Source: Gottschalkia acidurici 9a
GTDB taxonomy: Bacteria > Bacillota > Clostridia > Tissierellales > Gottschalkiaceae
Direction: 5' to 3'
DNA length: 64,000 bases
NCBI RefSeq assembly: GCF_000299355.1
Contig: NC_018664.1
Span: forward strand, 2,340,380 to 2,404,379
Position 1 is the first letter of the stretch. Every line of letters begins with the position of its first letter. This document shows, one piece after another, positions 60,162 to 64,000 of the stretch. The notes below the pieces were generated by a model. The model saw only the letters and a list, made by a program, of their open reading frames with translations, was not told the DNA's origin and did no database searches. The position numbers were made by a program, and so were the translations under genes.

Positions 60162-61013
60162 CTATTCAGTTGCTCCAAACAATTTTTGGAATATACCCTT
60201 TACAAACTCAAGTATTTTTCCTAGAACAGACTTAACCTCCTCTGAGTTCTTACCTAACTCACTTAACTTATCAGAGATATTTTTAAGTTGTGCTTTAATT
60301 TGACCCAAATCTAAATCTAGCTTAGATATATTCTCCATTAAGTCTGTTATTTTTTTTAGTTGTTCATCTGTTAATGTTATATTGATTTCTTTTGCTGATT
60401 CTGTAACTACTTTTTTTATTTCCTCAGGATCTTTTATCTTTTTTTCCACAACCTCTTCTTTTACCGTCTTTATAAGTTGTGTAGCCTCATCTTTTCCTAT
60501 TTCTTGACCTAGTTCTCCTGTTTTAGCTATCTCTTCATTTGCAACTTGTTTCTCTAATTCACTAATATTTGTTCCTGTAGCATCTTCAAACCCTTTTAAA
60601 ATTCCTGTTAATGCCGCAGTACCTGAAACACTAAATGGCGCTGCTACTTTTACCTTAGCATCTTTAACTCCAGCTGTTACTAGTGCATTTATAATCATAT
60701 CTTTAGTAACCCATGTTACATTATAAACCTCAGCTTGAATACCTTCACCTGCACTTAATTTTTCTACATAAGATGAAGATATAGCTCTACTTCCCAATAT
60801 TTTACTATCAACATAATTTCCTAGATATTTTCTTTCTTCTTCATTAGTTACCTCTATAACTTTAGAATTTTCATCTGCACCTAGTAGTTCCATCATCTGA
60901 CTTCTTTGTTCACTATTTAAGTCTTTTCCAATGCTTACTACTGCATCTCCTTTTGCTAACACACTAGTACTCAGCATGGCAATAATTAATAGTACTGAAA
61001 AAATCTTTTTCAT
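60162..61013 (-). CDS. Secreted DUF1002 protein
   Basis: The 283-residue protein has a clear signal peptide (residues 1-20, cleavage after Leu-Ala). The DUF1002 domain that follows includes KGDAVVSIGKDLNSEQR, AYNVTWVTKDMI-like sequence (EVYNVTWVTKDMIINA) and VAAPFSVSGTAALTGI. The C-terminal third is amphipathic helical (ISKLDLDLGQIKAQLKNI...). It is exported; biochemical function is unknown. Widespread in Clostridia. Confidence 0.9.
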   Translation of the reverse strand: MKKIFSVLLIIAMLSTSVLAKGDAVVSIGKDLNSEQRSQMMELLGADENSKVIEVTNEEERKYLGNYVDSKILGSRAISSSYVEKLSAGEGIQAEVYNVTWVTKDMIINALVTAGVKDAKVKVAAPFSVSGTAALTGILKGFEDATGTNISELEKQVANEEIAKTGELGQEIGKDEATQLIKTVKEEVVEKKIKDPEEIKKVVTESAKEINITLTDEQLKKITDLMENISKLDLDLGQIKAQLKNISDKLSELGKNSEEVKSVLGKILEFVKGIFQKLFGATE

Positions 61014-61125
61014 TTTATCCCTCCATATCTCATATTATATACTATTTAATTCTATATACAATAAAGTTATGTCTATATTATTGCTAAAACTACTTAATAT
61101 TGTTTTTATATACCCTATTATTTGG

Positions 61126-61236
61126 TTAAAAAACTCTAAGTAGTATAAATATTAAAACTAATATTGATATATGAACTATCCACCACCATCCCGATAAAAA
61201 TCTAATTTTACTTATCTCTTTCTTTTTATTTTTCAA
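61126..61236 (-). CDS. 36-residue membrane peptide with a Trp-Trp-Trp motif
   Basis: Start TTG 61236, 7 bases after AAGGAGG, encodes a lysine-rich head (MKNKKKEISKIRF), then LSGWWWIVH and a hydrophobic tail ending at TAA 61126. It is probably a single-span membrane peptide with cytoplasmic N-terminus. The perfect ribosome binding site argues for a real gene. I do not recognise a function. It lies between proS and the DUF1002 gene. Confidence 0.6.
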   Translation of the reverse strand: MKNKKKEISKIRFLSGWWWIVHISILVLIFILLRVF

Positions 61237-61315
61237 TATATGAACCTCCTTAATTACAAATAGCTCCACCTACATCTATTATTAGCATTGTTCACAGATA
61301 TAATTATTTATATAC

Positions 61316-61365
61316 AAAAATACCGCTATACTATTCAATTAAATAACATTGCGGTATTTTTATAT
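61316..61365. terminator. Terminator after proS
   Basis: AAAAATACCGC (61316-61326) pairs with GCGGTATTTTT (61351-61361), with T-runs on both strands. Confidence 0.75.
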
Positions 61366-61387
61366 TATAAATTTATTATGTTTTTAA

Positions 61388-63112
61388 TTATATTCTTAAC
61401 CCCTGATTAGTAAATTCCTCTTTTATCTTATTCATTACTTCACTAACATTAACTTCTTCTTTGTTTCCGTCTTTTCTTAATGAAAACTCTAGTATATTTT
61501 CACTAGCTTTTTTACCTACTGTAACCCTTATAGGTGTACCGATAAGATCAGCGTCTTTAAACTTAACACCCGCTCTTTCATTTCTATCATCTAGTAATAC
61601 TTCTATTCCCAGATTAGATAATTCTTCATATAACTTTTCTCCTAGTGCAACTTGCTCAGCATCTTTGATATTTACTATAGTTACTAAAACTTGATATGGA
61701 GCAACTGATAATGGCCATATAATTCCATTTTCATCATAGTTTTGCTCTATTATAGCTGCCATAGTTCTAGAAACTCCAACCCCATGAGAACCCATCCATA
61801 TTTGAGCTGCCTTTCCGTTTTCGTCTAAATAAGTAGCATTTAATGCATCCGTGTATTTAGTACCTAACTGGAATATATTCCCTATTTCTATTCCTCTATC
61901 CATATTTAATGGACTTCTGCAGTTTGGACATTTATCTCCTTCTTTAACTAATAATAAATCATCCACTATTTCTCCTGCAAAGTCTTTTCCGTAATTTACA
62001 TTTTTTAAATGATAGTCTGTTTCATTTGCTCCTACTATAAAGTTTTTCATATTAGCGACTCTTGAATCTACTAATATTCTTACATCACCTTTTAGATTTA
62101 TTGGTCCTGCAAATCCTACTTCCGCGCCAGTTACTTTTTTAACTGTTTCTTCATCTGCCATAAATAAGTCATGCTCTAATACTCCTAAAGTATTTATTAA
62201 TTTTATTTCGTTTAATTCTCTATCTCCAGGTACTAGAACCGCTACTACTTTATCATTTGCTGAATATAAAAGTGTTTTTACGAACTTATCCCCTGTTGTA
62301 TTAAATAATTCTTTTAATTCATCTATAGTTCTAGCATTTGGAGTATGAATTTTTTCTACATTTAATTCATTTTCATCTTGAGAGTTTACTTCATAGATAA
62401 ATTTAGCTTTTTCATCTGTGGCAGCATAGTCACAATCATTACAATAAGCCATAGCACTTTCTCCAAACTCCGATGTAGCCATAAATTCATGTGAGTCACT
62501 TCCTCCCATTGCTCCAGAGTCACCCTCTACTACTTTATAATTTATTCCACATCTATCAAATATTTTCTCATACGCTTTCCACATGTCAAAATATGACTTT
62601 CTCATTCCTTCTGGATCTAAGTCAAAAGTATAAGCATCTTTCATTATAAACTCTCTACATCTCATTAATCCAAATCTTGGTCTTTTTTCATCTCTGTACT
62701 TAGTTTGAATTTGATATAAACTAAGAGGTAACTGTTTGTAAGACTTTATATCAAATCTTATCATATCTGTAAATATCTCTTCATGTGTTGGCCCTAAGCA
62801 AAATTCTCTATTGTGTCTATCTCTAAGTCTAAACATCTCTGGTCCAAATGCATCCCATCTTCCAGATTCTTGCCACAACTCTGCTGGTTGTATAGCTGAC
62901 ATGTGTACTTCTTGTGAATCTATAGCGTCCATTTCTTCTCTAACTATATTTTCTATTTTCTTTATTACCTTATATCCCAATGGTAGATAAGTATATACTC
63001 CTGAAACTAGTCTTTTTATCATGCCCGATCTTAACAGTAACTTGTGACTTGGTAGTTCTGCCTCTGCTGGAACTTCTCTTAATGTTTGTAAATATAGTTT
63101 TGACATTCTCAT
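61388..63112 (-). CDS. proS: Prolyl-tRNA synthetase (bacterial type with editing insert)
   Basis: The 574-residue class II synthetase has motif 2 ([23 protein letters not shown]), motif 3 ([12 protein letters not shown]) and, between them, a large insertion at about 225-405 with the YbaK-like editing domain ([18 protein letters not shown]). A C-terminal anticodon domain follows. It charges tRNA-Pro. The start is ATG 63112 with AAAGGAG upstream. A T-box precedes it. Confidence 0.97.
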   Translation of the reverse strand: MRMSKLYLQTLREVPAEAELPSHKLLLRSGMIKRLVSGVYTYLPLGYKVIKKIENIVREEMDAIDSQEVHMSAIQPAELWQESGRWDAFGPEMFRLRDRHNREFCLGPTHEEIFTDMIRFDIKSYKQLPLSLYQIQTKYRDEKRPRFGLMRCREFIMKDAYTFDLDPEGMRKSYFDMWKAYEKIFDRCGINYKVVEGDSGAMGGSDSHEFMATSEFGESAMAYCNDCDYAATDEKAKFIYEVNSQDENELNVEKIHTPNARTIDELKELFNTTGDKFVKTLLYSANDKVVAVLVPGDRELNEIKLINTLGVLEHDLFMADEETVKKVTGAEVGFAGPINLKGDVRILVDSRVANMKNFIVGANETDYHLKNVNYGKDFAGEIVDDLLLVKEGDKCPNCRSPLNMDRGIEIGNIFQLGTKYTDALNATYLDENGKAAQIWMGSHGVGVSRTMAAIIEQNYDENGIIWPLSVAPYQVLVTIVNIKDAEQVALGEKLYEELSNLGIEVLLDDRNERAGVKFKDADLIGTPIRVTVGKKASENILEFSLRKDGNKEEVNVSEVMNKIKEEFTNQGLRI

Positions 63113-63147
63113 AATTATAGCTCTCCTTTTATTTTAAAATTGAACAT

Positions 63148-63400
63148 AAAAAAACCTTCATCCTAAAAAGGGACGAAGGCTTGTATTTCCGTGGTACCAC
63201 CCTAATAAACTACTATATTATATATGCAGTTTACTCATTTTATATAACGGTTATTCCGTCTAGATATACTTTTATTTCAATCTAGATGCTCTAGGACTGG
63301 TTCAGTGCTTTAGAGGATCAGAAATCTCTCAGCCTATGATTTCCTCTCTTATAGATCATAAATTACTTACTATTTCCCTTCAGTGCATTTTAGTCTTAAA
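63148..63400 (-). promoter_or_regulatory. T-box riboswitch (proline) controlling proS
   Basis: The minus strand shows T-box AGGGTGGTACCACGG at 63189-63203. The terminator AAGCCTTCGTCC...GGATGAAGG plus seven U follows at about 63148-63182. A GGCTGAGA stem I element and a probable CCA (Pro) specifier at 63298-63300 in a CTGAACCAG context are present. This fills most of the 341-base gap upstream of proS. Confidence 0.88.
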
Positions 63401-63453
63401 TTTTAACTTCATATTACTAGAAAAAGTACTGTTTGTCAAATTTATTTTATTTT

Positions 63454-64000
63454 TTACTCATAGTATGATAAGCTATCAACTATTTTTATACACTCTTCTA
63501 TACTAATATTATTAACGTGTAATATCATATTATATCTTAATCCTTTTTCATCAAACGTTATTATTTTTATAGTATCATCTATATATGAACCTTTACCGCC
63601 TCTTATGACGATTTCCTTTGAACCTGGAAGCCCTACTTCATAAGATGTTTCCTTTGGTTTTAATACACTTAGAGAAAATACTGGTTTTCCATCTTTAATA
63701 TATTCTTGACTTATTTCATCTGGAAATTCTTTATTGTCAAGTGTTACTATATTTGTATCTTTCAAAACATAATTTTTTGAATCTTTAAGATATAAAAACG
63801 ACTTATTAAATATATCCTTTACTTCATCTAAACTAGCACTTTTAATTTTAGATTGTTCATCTATATTTACTATTTCAGCATCTTCTGGAACTTCAAAGTT
63901 AAATACACTTTCATCTATTTTAGATTTATAATCTATTTTCTTATATTCAATTTCTATTTTCATATCTCCAGTTTTAGATATTGACTTTACAGTAAACCAC
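63454..64000 (-). CDS. Partial LolA/DUF4367-like protein, 5' end off the right edge
   Basis: The frame is open from the stop at 63454 to the window edge, 182 codons. The internal ATG at 63963 has no ribosome binding site and upstream codons (WFTVKSISKTGD) continue the strand pattern, so the true start lies outside. The segment DESVFNFEVPEDAEIVNIDE is typical of LolA-like or DUF4367 lipoprotein-type domains in Gram-positive envelope proteins. An N-terminal signal peptide would be expected but is not visible. Function unknown. Confidence 0.6.
   Translation of the reverse strand, partial: WFTVKSISKTGDMKIEIEYKKIDYKSKIDESVFNFEVPEDAEIVNIDEQSKIKSASLDEVKDIFNKSFLYLKDSKNYVLKDTNIVTLDNKEFPDEISQEYIKDGKPVFSLSVLKPKETSYEVGLPGSKEIVIRGGKGSYIDDTIKIITFDEKGLRYNMILHVNNISIEECIKIVDSLSYYE

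Overview
The window comes from a low-GC, spore-forming, anaerobic-type Firmicute. The evidence is an AT-rich sequence, AGGAGG ribosome binding sites, a spore coat gene (cotJC), an alpha/beta-type small acid-soluble spore protein, cwlD, sigH, T-box leaders and zinc-type S14/L33/L36. The gene order cysE-cysS-mrnC-thyX-rlmB-rae1-sigH-tRNA-tuf-rpmG-secE-nusG and a type I-B-like CRISPR repeat point to Clostridia, most likely Peptostreptococcaceae or a relative. That placement is inference.

Region 1 (1-5132) looks like the right-hand end of an integrated element. It holds a phage-type XRE repressor with its promoter and operator, several small orphan proteins, a 17-repeat CRISPR array with its own leader promoter but no cas genes, and a large serine recombinase whose stop lies 26 bp from the element edge. 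Immediately beyond it (5133-5513) is the 3' two-thirds of cotJC, cut inside its metal-binding EExAH motif. The element therefore splits a spore coat gene, like the skin-type intervening elements in sigK, spsM or gerE. The 5' part of cotJC should lie beyond the left edge of the window. This is the most interesting part of the window.

Region 2 (5500-14900) is chromosomal accessory and housekeeping sequence. It contains feoA plus an feoB split into GTPase and membrane halves, preceded by a DtxR/IdeR-like box; a convergent DtxR-family regulator; an SASP; a chemotaxis receptor; ferritin; a tiny Cys-rich membrane peptide; a frameshifted NlpC/P60 gene; a PAP2 phosphatase; cwlD; and a universal stress protein.

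Region 3 (14900-52770, all on the minus strand) is the translation/transcription supercluster. In transcription order from the right it runs tRNA-Thr, tuf, rpmG-secE-nusG-rplK-rplA, rplJ-rplL, rpoB-rpoC, ybxF-rpsL-rpsG-fusA-tuf, S10-spc-alpha operons, ecfA1-ecfA2-ecfT-truA, and rplM-rpsI. Consensus-like promoters, terminators and candidate r-protein leader RNAs (L10, L13, a structured S10-operon leader) mark the transcription units. The two tuf genes look identical at DNA level.

Region 4 (52770-64000, minus strand) has sigH, rae1 (interrupted by an in-frame amber codon), rlmB, thyX, mrnC, cysS and cysE (with a cysteine T-box), gltX, a secreted DUF1002 protein, a 36-residue membrane peptide, proS (with a proline T-box) and the 3' part of a LolA/DUF4367-like gene running off the right edge.

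Three genes (1462-1817, NlpC/P60, and the essential cysS) are each broken by one missing base in a homopolymer run that reads as T on the plus strand. In cysS, restoring the base gives exactly the canonical 465 residues. Homopolymer sequencing error is therefore a serious possibility for all three.
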